A stretch of 64,000 bases of DNA from JAGWBD01 sp965220615 (GCA_965220615.1 CBDCQL010000002.1:1-64000); one strand, 5' to 3'; shown: positions 42,115-51,139, counted from the stretch's first letter. The notes: generated by a model not told the origin, from the letters alone. Translations and numbers: made by a program.

Positions 42115-43389
42115 GTGACGCCGGTGAGCCAGACCCCGGGGTCGGAGACTGTGGACGAGCGCAGCGAGCGCTGGCCGCTGCAACTGTCGCTGCTGGCCGG
42201 CAGCGTGCTGGTGGTCATTTGCAGCACGCCACTGGCGCCCGCCCTGCCCAAAATGCGCGAGGCTTTCGCCGGGTCCGGCGACCTGCAGGTGCCCATGGTC
42301 CTGACGATCCCCGCGCTGGTCATTGTGCTGGTGGCGCCGCTGGTCGGCTGGGTTGCGGACCGCTACGGACGCAAGCCGCTGTTCATCGCGTCCGCCCTGC
42401 TCTACGGGCTGGTGGGAAGCTCCGGCTTCGTGGCCCGGGACATGGGCACGATTCTTCTGGGAAGGGCCCTCTTCGGCGTCGCAGTCGCCGGTCTAATGAC
42501 CAGCGTGGCGGCCTTGCTGAGCGACTATTTCAGCGGCAGCGCCCGGGCGCGATTCATGGGGCTTCAGGCGGCAGCGATGGGCATCGGCAACAGCCTTTTC
42601 CTGGTGCTGGGCGGCGTCCTCGCGGAAGGGGGCTGGCGGCCTCCCTTCCTGATGTTTCTGGCCGCGCCGGCACTCCTGCCCCTGTTCATTCTCAGCCTTT
42701 ACGAGCCGCCCCACGTCAGACAGAGTCACCCGCCGGGCGATCGGCGCGCCAAAGCGAGGCTCCCATGGCCCCTGTTGCGACTGACCCTCTTCGTCTATTC
42801 GCTGGTTGGCCTCAGCCAGATTTCCTTTTATCTGGTACCGCTGCAGATGCCTTTCTGGCTGCAACAACGCTTCGCGACCTCCAGCACTGAAAGCGGCATT
42901 GCCATCGGCCTGGTCGCCCTGAGTTTTGCCTTGTCTGCAATGGTTTACGGCCGGTATGGAACCCGCGTTGCGCATATCCCGCTGGCCGGTCTGGCCCTGG
43001 CCCTGCTGGGCGGCTCCTATCTGCTCATCGCCCTGGCGCCGACCCGCCACCTTGTTTATGCCGGGTTGCTGCTGGCCGGCGTGGCCCTGGGATGGATACT
43101 GCCCAACCTGAACCTGTGGCTGGCCAACCGGACGCCGGCGGCCCTGCGCGGTCGATTGCTGGGCGGATTCTCGGCCGCCATCTTCCTTGGCCATTTCCTT
43201 TCGCCAGTGCTGCTGCAGGCGCCGGCGACATTGACGGAGATGGGCATTCTGTGGCAGCGCGTGGGTCTGGGCCTGCTGATCTTCGGTGTGCTGCTGGCGA
43301 TCCTGCGGGGGCCGCTGCTGCGGTTCTTCCAGGGCGTCACCAGTCACCCCGGGCCCGCTTCTGCGGACGTGGCGGGAACGCCCGTTTGA
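42115..43389 (+). CDS. MFS transporter (copy 2)
   Basis: 424 residues, collinear with copy 1: VVICSTPLAPALPKMREAF in helix 1, GWVADRYGRKPLF between helices 2 and 3, LLSDYFSGSARARFMGLQAA near the middle of the first half and YGRYGTRVAHIPLAG later. GTG 42115 is used; GTG 42124 is an alternative. The 74-base gap after copy 1 has no terminator, so both are probably in one operon with NIPSNAP. The substrate is unknown. Confidence 0.87.
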   Translation: MTPVSQTPGSETVDERSERWPLQLSLLAGSVLVVICSTPLAPALPKMREAFAGSGDLQVPMVLTIPALVIVLVAPLVGWVADRYGRKPLFIASALLYGLVGSSGFVARDMGTILLGRALFGVAVAGLMTSVAALLSDYFSGSARARFMGLQAAAMGIGNSLFLVLGGVLAEGGWRPPFLMFLAAPALLPLFILSLYEPPHVRQSHPPGDRRAKARLPWPLLRLTLFVYSLVGLSQISFYLVPLQMPFWLQQRFATSSTESGIAIGLVALSFALSAMVYGRYGTRVAHIPLAGLALALLGGSYLLIALAPTRHLVYAGLLLAGVALGWILPNLNLWLANRTPAALRGRLLGGFSAAIFLGHFLSPVLLQAPATLTEMGILWQRVGLGLLIFGVLLAILRGPLLRFFQGVTSHPGPASADVAGTPV

Positions 43390-43462
43390 CACAGACGCCC
43401 TGCCCGTTGGCGACGGGACAGGGCCCTCCCCGAACCGAGATTGCTTGTTCCCCGGTCGCGTC

Positions 43463-45370
43463 TCAGTCCTCGAGCGTGCTGAGGTCGCCTTCCGGCAGGC
43501 CCTGGACGCGGGCCTTGAGGACGCGGCGCATGATCTTGCCCGAGCGGGTCTTTGGCAAGGTATCGACGAAGACGATCTGTGAGGGCACGGCGATGGGGCC
43601 GACCTCGCGCCGCACGTGGGCGCGCAGGTCCTGCTCCAGTTGCGCATCACCGGACACGCCGTCCACCAGGATGCAGGAAGCGTGGATCGTGCTGCCGCGC
43701 AATTCGTCGGGCAGGCCGATGACGGCGGACTCGGCCACGGCGGGATGGCTGACGAGGCCGGACTCGACCTCGGCGGTGCCGAGACGATAGCCGCTGACCT
43801 TGATCACGTCGTCGATGCGGCCGATCACCCAGATGTAGCCGTCTTCGTCGCGGCGGGCAGAGTCGCCGGCGAGGTACCAGCCCTGATCGCTGTATGCGCT
43901 CCAGTACTGGTCGACGTAACGATCTGGATCGCCGTAGACGGTGCGCAGCATGCCGGGCCAGGGTTGCCTGACGACGAGGTAGCCGTCCTCGTTGGCGGCA
44001 CAGGGACGGCCCTTCTCATCGACGATGTCGACGTCAATGCCGGGGAAGGGTCGCGTGGCGCTGCCGGGCTTCAGCCCGACGGAGGGGACCGGGGCGATCA
44101 TGAAGCCGCCGGTCTCGGTCTGCCACCAGGTATCCATGACGGGGCAGCGACCGCCGCCGATGTGGCGATGGTACCAGCGCCAGGCCTCGGGATTGATGGG
44201 CTCGCCGACCGAGCCGAGCAGGCGCAGGCTGGAGAGGTCGTGACGGCCGGGCCAGGCCTCGCCGAAGCGCATCAGGCCGCGGATCGCGGTGGGCGCGGTG
44301 TAGAGAATCGTAACGCCGTAGTCGGCGATCAGTTTCCACCAGCGGTCCGGGTAGGGATACGTCGGCGCGCCCTCGTACATCAAACTGGTGGCGCCGAGGA
44401 TGAGGGGAGCGTAGACGATGTAACTGTGGCCGGTGATCCAGCCGGGGTCGGCGGCGCACCACCAGACGTCCTCGTCGCGAATGTCGAAGACCCAGCTCAG
44501 GGTGGTGGAAGTGTAGACCTGGTAACCGCCGTGGGTGTGCAGGACGCCCTTGGGTTTGCCGGTCGTGCCGCTGGTGTAGAGGATGAAGAGCGGGTCCTCG
44601 GCGTCCATGACCTCGGTCTCGCAGACTGTTTTGACGTGGGGCTGGGCCAGCAGGTCGTGGAGCCAGAAGTCGCGGCCGGGTTCCATGTGGACTTCATGGC
44701 CGGTGCGGCGGGCGACGACGACGGTCTCGACCACCGGCGACTTGCTGACGGCCTCGTCGGCGATGTCCTTGAGGCGCACGACCTTTCCGCGCAGCCAGGC
44801 GCCGTCGGAAGTGATGAGGACGCGACTCTGCGCGTCGTCGATGCGATCAGCGAGGGCCTGTTCCGAGAAGCCGCCGTAGACGACGCTGTGCACGGCGCCC
44901 AGCTTGACGCAGGCCAGCATGGCGATCATCAGTTCTGGCGTGCGACCCATGTAAATGGTGACGCGGTCGCCCTTCCCCACACCAAGGCCCTTCAGCAGGT
45001 TGGCGTAGCGGTTGGTCTCCTGCCACAGCTCCCAATATGAAAAGGTCTGGCGGTCGCCGGGCTCGCCTTCCCAGATGAGGGCCAGTTTGTTGCGCCGCGC
45101 CGTGTCGACGTGGCGGTCGAGGGCATTGAGCACGATGTTGGTCTTGCCGCCTGTGAACCAGCGGAAGAAAGGCGCGTCGCTGCGGTCCAGCACCTGCCCC
45201 CAGGGTTCGTACCAGTCGAGGGTCGCGGCGCGTTCGGCCCAGAAGGCCTCGATGTCGGCCATGGCACAGGCGTAGGTCGTCTCGTAGTCGCTGATGCGGG
45301 CGCTGCCGGCGACATCGGGGTCCGGCAGGACCCATTCGCTGGCGGCGGGGGTGAACTGCTCGTCCGTCAT
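43463..45370 (-). CDS. acs: Acetyl-CoA synthetase
   Basis: 635 residues, the usual length. The A3 phosphate loop YTSGTTGKPKGVLHTHGGY is intact, as are WWCAADPGWITGHSYIVYAP, DTWWQTETGGF and the hinge GYRLGTAEVE. The acetylation-controlled catalytic lysine lies at about 612 in KTRSGKIMRR. It activates acetate to acetyl-CoA with ATP. A TAGAAT -10-like element lies on the minus strand about 30 bases before the ATG. It is a single-gene unit between the MFS and collar genes. Confidence 0.96.
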   Translation of the reverse strand: MTDEQFTPAASEWVLPDPDVAGSARISDYETTYACAMADIEAFWAERAATLDWYEPWGQVLDRSDAPFFRWFTGGKTNIVLNALDRHVDTARRNKLALIWEGEPGDRQTFSYWELWQETNRYANLLKGLGVGKGDRVTIYMGRTPELMIAMLACVKLGAVHSVVYGGFSEQALADRIDDAQSRVLITSDGAWLRGKVVRLKDIADEAVSKSPVVETVVVARRTGHEVHMEPGRDFWLHDLLAQPHVKTVCETEVMDAEDPLFILYTSGTTGKPKGVLHTHGGYQVYTSTTLSWVFDIRDEDVWWCAADPGWITGHSYIVYAPLILGATSLMYEGAPTYPYPDRWWKLIADYGVTILYTAPTAIRGLMRFGEAWPGRHDLSSLRLLGSVGEPINPEAWRWYHRHIGGGRCPVMDTWWQTETGGFMIAPVPSVGLKPGSATRPFPGIDVDIVDEKGRPCAANEDGYLVVRQPWPGMLRTVYGDPDRYVDQYWSAYSDQGWYLAGDSARRDEDGYIWVIGRIDDVIKVSGYRLGTAEVESGLVSHPAVAESAVIGLPDELRGSTIHASCILVDGVSGDAQLEQDLRAHVRREVGPIAVPSQIVFVDTLPKTRSGKIMRRVLKARVQGLPEGDLSTLED

Positions 45371-45453
45371 GGGGAACTCCTTGTCGCTGCGCGCGTGATT
45401 CTAGCGGGGTGGATTGTCAGCGCAAGCGCAGGGCTGCCTGAACGCAAAACAAA

Positions 45454-45520
45454 GAACATATGTGCTGCCCATGCAGCGGCAAGCGTGATACACAGGGTAT
45501 GTCACGCGACATGACATGCA
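45454..45520 (+). promoter_or_regulatory. Duplicated upstream element, copy 1
   Basis: GAACATATGTGC, GTGATACACAGGG and TGTCACGCGACAT blocks match GAACATGTGTTC, ATGATAAACAGGG and TTGTCGCGTGATAT at 46272-46335. Both lie at a similar distance before a tail-collar gene. ATGTC-ACGC-GACAT (45499-45512) is an inverted repeat in this copy. Confidence 0.5.
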
Positions 45521-45554
45521 CCATTCTGACAGATCTGACACAGGGAAAGGAACC

Positions 45555-46184
45555 ATGACCGAACAGAATCAAGAGGCCACGACGCTCTCCAACGCGATTT
45601 CCGGCTCCGTGGACCTGACTTTCACGCTGCCGCCGGACGACAACTATCTGCAGTCCGATCAACCCGTACCGGAAGCGTTGCTGCCGGCCTCGGCCCTCGC
45701 TGTGCGTGCGGGCGCGGTGCTCGCCTGGGCGGGCAGCGCGGCGCCGGATGGCTGGAAGCTGTGCGACGGCGCGGCGATCAGCCGCGCGGATTTCGCGGAC
45801 CTGTTCAAGGTCATCGGCGAAAACTTCGGCGCGGGAGACGGCAGCACGACCTTCAACCTGCCCGACCTGCGCGGGCGCTTCCCGCTGGGGCTGGACAACA
45901 TGGGCGGCACGAGCGCGGACAGCGTTACTGTGACGGCGGCCGACGAACTGGCGGGTGTGGGCGGTTCGGAGACGCATACGCTGACAGTTGACGAGATGCC
46001 CGCTCACAACCATGAATTCCGACGGGTTGGCAGTGGCAATACGGGTGCGGAAGCGCGGGCCATCCAGACGCGCAGCAACTCGGAGTGGGAAGCCAACGGC
46101 GTCATCATCGACGACGCAGGCGGCGGCCAGGCGCATGACAACCTGCCGCCCTTCCTGGCGCTGAACTACATCATCAAGACCTGA
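45555..46184 (+). CDS. Phage tail collar domain protein (MdpB-like), copy 1
   Basis: 209 residues. A 55-residue acidic N-terminus leads into the collar domain: AWAGSAAPDGWKLCDGAAIS, then FNLPDLRGRFPLG with the usual fold marks. The C-terminal GGGQAHDNLPPFLALNYIIKT, seen as QAHDNLPPFLALNYIIKT, is the family end. Such stand-alone collar proteins (microcystin-dependent-protein type) occur in many bacteria outside prophages; their role is unsettled. No phage or contractile-tail genes are near. GGGAAAGGAA precedes the ATG. Confidence 0.88.
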   Translation: MTEQNQEATTLSNAISGSVDLTFTLPPDDNYLQSDQPVPEALLPASALAVRAGAVLAWAGSAAPDGWKLCDGAAISRADFADLFKVIGENFGAGDGSTTFNLPDLRGRFPLGLDNMGGTSADSVTVTAADELAGVGGSETHTLTVDEMPAHNHEFRRVGSGNTGAEARAIQTRSNSEWEANGVIIDDAGGGQAHDNLPPFLALNYIIKT

Positions 46185-46195
46185 GGGCTCTGGTC

Positions 46196-46235
46196 CTCAC
46201 CCCCCGACCCCCTCTCCCACAGCGAGAGGGGTCAC
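46196..46235. repeat. Intergenic CCCTCACC-type repeat
   Basis: TCCTCACCCCCCGACCCCCT then CTCCCACAGCGAGAGGGGTC, directly after the first collar gene. Confidence 0.65.
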
Positions 46236-46271
46236 CTTTTTAATGGACGTAGGTGACAATGCCGAAAATAC

Positions 46272-46335
46272 GAACATGTGTTCCCCAACAGCAGGCGTGG
46301 GCATGATAAACAGGGAATTGTCGCGTGATATGCAG
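46272..46335 (+). promoter_or_regulatory. Duplicated upstream element, copy 2
   Basis: Counterpart of 45454-45520, before the second collar gene; the blocks and their order are kept. Confidence 0.5.
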
Positions 46336-46364
46336 TTCGTGAAACAAGGCGAAAGGAAGAAAGA

Positions 46365-47111
46365 ATGACAAATTCACAAACGCCGGAACCTGAAACTCCG
46401 ATGGATGACTCGGGCGGCGTCTCCGGCATGGTGAATCTGACCATCAACCTGCCGGACAACATTCGCATCAGCACAGTGGACAGTGACGAAGAGGAGACAA
46501 CGGTGAGTAACGGCAACACGACAGGCATGATCCAGATTTTTGCCGGCCCGACGGCGCCGGCTGGCTGGCTGCTGTGCAACGGCGCCGCAGTGAGTCGGGC
46601 TACCTACTCCGACCTCTTTGACGTGATCGGCACGAACTACGGCGTGGGCAACGCCAACACGACATTCAACCTGCCGGACCTGCGCGGGCGCTTCCCGCTG
46701 GGCAAGGATGACATGGGCGAGGTCAGCGCGGACCGGGTGACGTCTGCGGAGGCCGATGACCTGGGAGGGAGTGGCGGTGCGGAGAATCATGCGTTGAACC
46801 TGGAACAGATTCCGACCCATGGCCACGCGCTTCTGGCTGGAGAATCGAACGTCGCCACGGGAAATCCGGGAGGGGACGTGAGATGGCCTGGACCTGCTCG
46901 TGGTTCAGAACATGGAATGAGAAGGGTTAAGTTCGAAGACAACGAAGGGAGCCGTACAAGACCATACGCCAAATACCAGGTCTCATCACGAATCAACGGG
47001 AATTCGTATGAGAATTCGGATTATCCCCCTTTCGTATCCCCTGTCGGTGGCGGCCAGGCGCACAACAACATGCCCCCCTACCAGACTCTGAGCTACATCA
47101 TCAAGACCTGA
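46365..47111 (+). CDS. Phage tail collar domain protein (MdpB-like), copy 2
   Basis: 248 residues. The collar fold is marked by IFAGPTAPAGWLLCNGAAVS, FNLPDLRGRFPLGKDDMG and the end QAHNNMPPYQTLSYIIKT. Compared with copy 1 it has a longer and more basic loop (about 165-215) and an unrelated acidic N-terminus. Two copies with duplicated promoters suggest two versions of a displayed or secreted fibre tip. No signal peptide or transporter gene is visible. Confidence 0.87.
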   Translation: MTNSQTPEPETPMDDSGGVSGMVNLTINLPDNIRISTVDSDEEETTVSNGNTTGMIQIFAGPTAPAGWLLCNGAAVSRATYSDLFDVIGTNYGVGNANTTFNLPDLRGRFPLGKDDMGEVSADRVTSAEADDLGGSGGAENHALNLEQIPTHGHALLAGESNVATGNPGGDVRWPGPARGSEHGMRRVKFEDNEGSRTRPYAKYQVSSRINGNSYENSDYPPFVSPVGGGQAHNNMPPYQTLSYIIKT

Positions 47112-47148
47112 CGCCCTCACCCCCTTTCCCTTGCGGAGAGGGGGAGAC
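47112..47148. repeat. Intergenic CCCTCACC-type repeat
   Basis: GCCCTCACCCCCTTTCCCTT then GCGGAGAGGGGGAGA, directly after the second collar gene. Confidence 0.6.
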
Positions 47149-47180
47149 AATTTCGTGGCCAGGATGCCCGATCAGGGAAT

Positions 47181-47214
47181 GCAGAAACCCCGCTCACTGG
47201 AGCGGGGTTTCTGC
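47181..47214. terminator. Bidirectional terminator hairpin
   Basis: A perfect 14-bp stem (GCAGAAACCCCGCT, 47181-47194, with AGCGGGGTTTCTGC, 47201-47214) and a 6-base loop, between the convergent collar and CarD-like genes. A-A-A/T-T-T runs in the stem give a short T-tract on both strands. Confidence 0.7.
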
Positions 47215-47238
47215 GCAAACCGGAGGGTCCGGGCCGTC

Positions 47239-47748
47239 TCAGCCCGGTTGGTAGTCGGTGAGGTGGCGCTGCATGGCGTCGTCGACGATGCCGTCGATGC
47301 AGGTCTGGATGTCTTCCGAAGTGCGGGAGGTGCCGAGGGCGATTTCGCCGACGAGGCGCTCGAGGGCGTTCTTGCGCAGGCGGCGGTCGGTGCCGGTGAG
47401 CTTGCCGGTGCGCTCGCGCCAGCTGAGATCGCGCAACACCTGGGCGATCTGGGCCGGTTTGCCGCTGTTGAGCTTCTTTTCGATGAAACCCTGGCGTGTG
47501 CGATGGTTGTCGTGGAGCACGTCGGGCGTATCGCTCATGACCGATTCGATGAGGTTGGTATCCTGCATCGCCTGACGCAGTTCCGCGCTTTCAATGGCGT
47601 CTTCGGGGATCAGCAGTTCGCCGGTCTCGTCAGCCAGTTTGATGCAAAAGTGGGGTCGGCGCTTTCCCTGGCGCTTAAGAATCCGACGTCCGTCAACCGT
47701 ACCGGCGCCGTAGCGCAGGTGTACGACCTTGTCGCCAACTTCCACCAT
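47239..47748 (-). CDS. CarD-like transcriptional regulator
   Basis: 169 residues. The N-terminal RNA-polymerase-interaction domain (CarD_N/TRCF-type Tudor) reads VEVGDKVVHLRYGAGTVDGR, then IKLADETGELLIPEDAI. A helical C-terminal DNA-binding part follows (QGFIEKKLNSGKPAQIAQVL, RDLSWRERTGKLTGTDRRL). CarD binds the RNA polymerase beta subunit and stabilises open promoter complexes. ATG 47748 is chosen because MVEVGDKV is canonical and CAGGA lies 8 bases upstream. Confidence 0.85.
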   Translation of the reverse strand: MVEVGDKVVHLRYGAGTVDGRRILKRQGKRRPHFCIKLADETGELLIPEDAIESAELRQAMQDTNLIESVMSDTPDVLHDNHRTRQGFIEKKLNSGKPAQIAQVLRDLSWRERTGKLTGTDRRLRKNALERLVGEIALGTSRTSEDIQTCIDGIVDDAMQRHLTDYQPG

Positions 47749-47992
47749 AGGGATTCCTGTCTTCCCGGCTGCCCCGCCCGGGCGCTGCCGTAGCAGCCAC
47801 GACCCCAACAGGGGGCCGGAAAATCACTGGATTTGGAAGAATGCTACCACAGCGGCCGGCGGATTTGCAGGGTGAATCCGGGCTTCATGCCCGCTTCCCG
47901 CCGGAGGCCACACTCTCGCACACGGCCCTGCGCCTGGCAGGCCACCGGGGGGGATGACTACAATTCCCGGCGGCAAATCGCGGAGTGATGCC

Positions 47993-48955
47993 ATGGCGGC
48001 AATGTCGGGTGAAGGCAGTTGGCGGGCGTGGTACAGCGCGGCCCGGCCGCGCACCCTGACGGCGACCCTGGCGCCTCTGGCGCTGGCGGGCGTCATGGCT
48101 ATCGATCACAAGGTCTTCGACGCGCCGGTATTCGCGTTGGCGCTGCTTGGCGCCCTGCTGCTGCAGGTGGCCACCAACCTCATCAACGAATACGCGGACT
48201 GGCGGCGCGGCACGGACCGCTACAAGCAGGCCGGCCAGGGCATGACGATCAAACAGGGCGTGTTGCCGGCGCGGAGCGTAGGGGTCGGCGCCCTGCTCAG
48301 CCTCGGCGGTGGCGTGCTGGCGGGCCTGATCCTGCTGGTGCGTGAGGGGCCGGACCTGCTGTCCTCGCCCCTGATGTGGATCGGTGTGGGCGGCGTGCTG
48401 GTCGCGGTCGCCTACACGGCGGGCCCCCTGCCGCTCTCGCGCCTCGGGCTGGGCGAGGTGGCGGCGGGCGTCTTCATGGGCCCGCTGATGGTGCTGGGCG
48501 CCTGGTATGTGCAGGCGCGTTGTCTCACCTGGCAGGCCCTGCTGGCCTCCATGCCGCTGGCGCTGATGGTGGCGGCCATCCTGCACGCCAACAACCTGCG
48601 TGACATGGAGGCGGACCGCGCCGTGGGCAAACGGACCCTGGCGGTCCGTTTCGGCTGGCGCGCGGCGCGCGCCGAGTACCTGCTGCTGGTCTCGGGCAGT
48701 TACGTCATGCTGCTGTTGCTGACCGCCAGCGGGGACATCCCCTGGCCCGCCCTGCTCGCGCTGCTGACCCTGCCGGAAGCGACGCAGCTGCAACGCCAGG
48801 CTTTGGCGACGACGGACGTCAATTTGCTGCACGTGGTGCAGGGCCGCACGGCACGTTTGCACGGTCGCTTTGGTGGCGCGCTGGCGCTGGGCTGGCTGCT
48901 GGCGGCGATTGCGGGAGTTGGCAGCGTCCCCCTGCCGCCAAATCTGTGTATGTGA
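47993..48955 (+). CDS. UbiA-family prenyltransferase (probable 1,4-dihydroxy-2-naphthoate polyprenyltransferase)
   Basis: 320 residues with about eight membrane helices. The first prenyl-diphosphate motif lies in NLINEYADWRRGTDR, and the second in HANNLRDMEADRAVGKRTLAV with the Asp-rich pattern. The MenA-like combination of NExxDxxxGxD and NNLRDxExD favours menaquinone synthesis over ubiquinone or heme O. Start ATG 47993 follows GGAG by 7 bases; ATG 47954 is an in-frame alternative. It stands alone on the plus strand. Confidence 0.85.
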   Translation: MAAMSGEGSWRAWYSAARPRTLTATLAPLALAGVMAIDHKVFDAPVFALALLGALLLQVATNLINEYADWRRGTDRYKQAGQGMTIKQGVLPARSVGVGALLSLGGGVLAGLILLVREGPDLLSSPLMWIGVGGVLVAVAYTAGPLPLSRLGLGEVAAGVFMGPLMVLGAWYVQARCLTWQALLASMPLALMVAAILHANNLRDMEADRAVGKRTLAVRFGWRAARAEYLLLVSGSYVMLLLLTASGDIPWPALLALLTLPEATQLQRQALATTDVNLLHVVQGRTARLHGRFGGALALGWLLAAIAGVGSVPLPPNLCM

Positions 48956-49073
48956 ACGCCTTCACAATACGACCACCTTGTTGCGGGGCAGGGCGCAGGT
49001 GCGTGCCTCTTCCTGCGCTATACTGCGTGAGCGGCGCGACGGCAGCCGATTGAACCGAGGTCGGAGGAGTGGG

Positions 49074-49853
49074 ATGCAGGTCATCACGCTGCTCAACGAA
49101 AAGGGTGGCGTAGGCAAGACGACGCTGGCGACGCACATCGCCGCCGGCCTGGCCGTGACGGGACATCGCGTCGTGCTCGTTGACGCGGACCCGCAGGGTC
49201 ACGCGACCGTCATGTGCGGCATGCTCAAGGAGCCCGGTCTCTACAACCTGCTGGTGCGCGATGCCGGCCTGCAGGACACCATGCGTCAGGTGCCGGAGGA
49301 GCAATACCGAATGGAGGGCCGTGAACTGAAGGGCGAGTTGTTCCTCGTGCCCTCAAACATTGAGACGCGCAACATCGCCAACTCGATTTCAGACGCCTTT
49401 GCCGTCAGTGACCGCGTGCGCGAGCTGGAGGAGTTGATCGACTTCGTGATCTTTGACACCTCGCCGACGCCTTCGCTGCTGCACGGTTCCATCTACCTGG
49501 CGACGGATCACATCATTTACCCGACGAAGTGTGAATATCTTTCCTTTGATGGCCTGGTGGAGAGCATCCGGCATCGCGAGGCGGCGCAGCAACATCGCGA
49601 CCGCTGGAACCTCGGCCCTATCGAGGTCATGGGCATCGTGCCCACGATGTTCCGGCGCCAGACCCTGGAGCATCGCGAGAACCTCAAGGACCTGTGCAAC
49701 ATGTTCGGTGACAAGGTCTGGCCGCCAATCACCCAGCGCACCGTCTGGACCGAGGCGGTGTCCGATCGACGGCCCGTGTTCGCGATGCAGCCCCGCAGCC
49801 CGGCGGCGGCGGAAGCGCTTGACCTGGTGCGCCGCGTTCAGGCGGCGGTGTGA
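49074..49853 (+). CDS. parA: ParA-family partition ATPase
   Basis: 259 residues. The deviant Walker A is NEKGGVGKTTLA (Lys10 and Lys15), Walker A' is DADPQGHAT, and Walker B lies in VIFDTSPTPSLL. No N-terminal helix-turn-helix precedes it, so it is of the chromosomal/type Ib class. Start ATG 49074 follows GGAGGAG, and TATACT lies at 49019. The ParB-like gene starts one base after its stop. Together with the palindromes after parB this makes a complete partition-type cassette. Confidence 0.9.
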   Translation: MQVITLLNEKGGVGKTTLATHIAAGLAVTGHRVVLVDADPQGHATVMCGMLKEPGLYNLLVRDAGLQDTMRQVPEEQYRMEGRELKGELFLVPSNIETRNIANSISDAFAVSDRVRELEELIDFVIFDTSPTPSLLHGSIYLATDHIIYPTKCEYLSFDGLVESIRHREAAQQHRDRWNLGPIEVMGIVPTMFRRQTLEHRENLKDLCNMFGDKVWPPITQRTVWTEAVSDRRPVFAMQPRSPAAAEALDLVRRVQAAV

Positions 49854-49854
49854 C

Positions 49855-51033
49855 GTGTCGCAGCGACGGCGCCGGCGGGGCCGCGGAGGCACGCTGCTGA
49901 ACCTGCAGCGCAGCAGCGCGCAGGAGACGGCCGACGCCATTTATCGAGATCCGGGGTTGCCGCCGGACATTGCCAGCTTGGATGCACAGCGCAAGACCGC
50001 GCGGCCGGTGGACATTGGCAGCATCTGGCCGGACCGCAGCCAGCCGCGCCGCGCCGTGCCGCTGCGGGCGCGCAGGCACTGGGACGGCGATCCCCGTCAC
50101 CTGGCGCAACTCTTCAGCGGCTGGCTGGAGGAATTGCAGCAGGATGGTGTCGCGCTGGACCTGGAGGACCTGCTGCGGCAACAGCACTGGCCGGAGGAGT
50201 TGGACGACAGTCCGGACGATGGCGACGAGTCCCACGCCTGGCTTGAAGGGGCCGGCCCACTGGCTGCAGCGTTGCTGGGCCTGGTGCGACTGGCGGTCAA
50301 CATTCGCCAGATCGGGCTGACCAACCCGATCACCGTGGCGCGCGCGGAGCGGGCCTTCCTGCTGGAGACCGGTGAGCGGCGCTGGCTGGCCTTTCATCTG
50401 CTGCAGTTGCACTTTCCCGACGAAAACTGGTCGCATGTGCCGGCCCATCTGGTGGAACGCGTGGACGTCTGGCGCCAGGCAGGCGAAAACAGCGCGCGGC
50501 GCGACCTGAACGCCATCGGACGGGCGCGCCAGCTGGCGATTCTTCTGATGGACCTGCTGCGCGAACGGGGTCACAGCTTCCGCGATTTCGATGAAGTGCT
50601 GGCCGCTGGCGGTAGCGAGCGCGACTACTACGCCCAGGTGGCGGATGGCCAGGAATTCCGCATTCCGCGCGGCGAAGGTGAGCGGCTGTTGAACGCCATG
50701 GCCCTCAACAGTCCGACCCAGCTGCGCCAGTACCGCGCCCTGTTGCGCCTGGACGACGACCGCTGGCAGGACGCCGACGAGCGCAATCTTGGCGAGGGAG
50801 AGATCCGGCACCTGAAGACGCGGTCCATGCCACGCCCTGCAGCGCCGCCGCCCGAAGTGGAGGGCAACCTCTTTACCGACCCTGCCAACCGTCATCGTCG
50901 ACAACGAATCTGGGGCTTCGCACGGCGTTATGCTGTCCTGAGCGACGATGAAAGGCTGCAGGCGCTGGAAGAGATTGATCTGGACCGGCGCTGGCTGGAG
51001 GAACTGCATGGGGCCATCCGCCGCCGCGGATAG
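49855..51033 (+). CDS. ParB-like partition protein with long N-terminal extension
   Basis: 392 residues from GTG 49855. A very basic start (SQRRRRRGRGG) is followed by about 145 residues unlike ParB. Then comes the ParB/Srx core: IRQIGLTNPITVARAERAFL and GERRW (GERR at 173-176), the CTP/DNA-clamp motif. A helix-turn-helix-like region follows (GRARQLAILLMDLL, ... SPTQLRQYRALLRL). In canonical ParB the core lies near the N-terminus, so the extension is unusual. It is co-transcribed with parA and followed by two palindromes that it may bind. Confidence 0.78.
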   Translation: MSQRRRRRGRGGTLLNLQRSSAQETADAIYRDPGLPPDIASLDAQRKTARPVDIGSIWPDRSQPRRAVPLRARRHWDGDPRHLAQLFSGWLEELQQDGVALDLEDLLRQQHWPEELDDSPDDGDESHAWLEGAGPLAAALLGLVRLAVNIRQIGLTNPITVARAERAFLLETGERRWLAFHLLQLHFPDENWSHVPAHLVERVDVWRQAGENSARRDLNAIGRARQLAILLMDLLRERGHSFRDFDEVLAAGGSERDYYAQVADGQEFRIPRGEGERLLNAMALNSPTQLRQYRALLRLDDDRWQDADERNLGEGEIRHLKTRSMPRPAAPPPEVEGNLFTDPANRHRRQRIWGFARRYAVLSDDERLQALEEIDLDRRWLEELHGAIRRRG

Positions 51034-51049
51034 CGTAACACCGGTTACG
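51034..51049. promoter_or_regulatory. parS-like palindrome, copy 1
   Basis: CGTAAC-ACCG-GTTACG, immediately after the parB-like stop. Same arms and spacing as copy 2 at 51140. The sequence differs from the canonical chromosomal parS (TGTTTCACGTGAAACA). Confidence 0.55.
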
Positions 51050-51139
51050 GTTTCGCGGTTCGCCGGCGTTTTGCGGCCACGGGGCGGTGATCGCCGCTAT
51101 CGGTTCCGCTATTCCCACGCCGAAATCCTCCGCCGGCAG

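Noticed and set aside
45454..47111. Prophage or tailocin based on tail-collar domains
   Set aside because: Only the two collar genes are phage-like; flanks are acetyl-CoA synthetase, CarD-like and UbiA genes.
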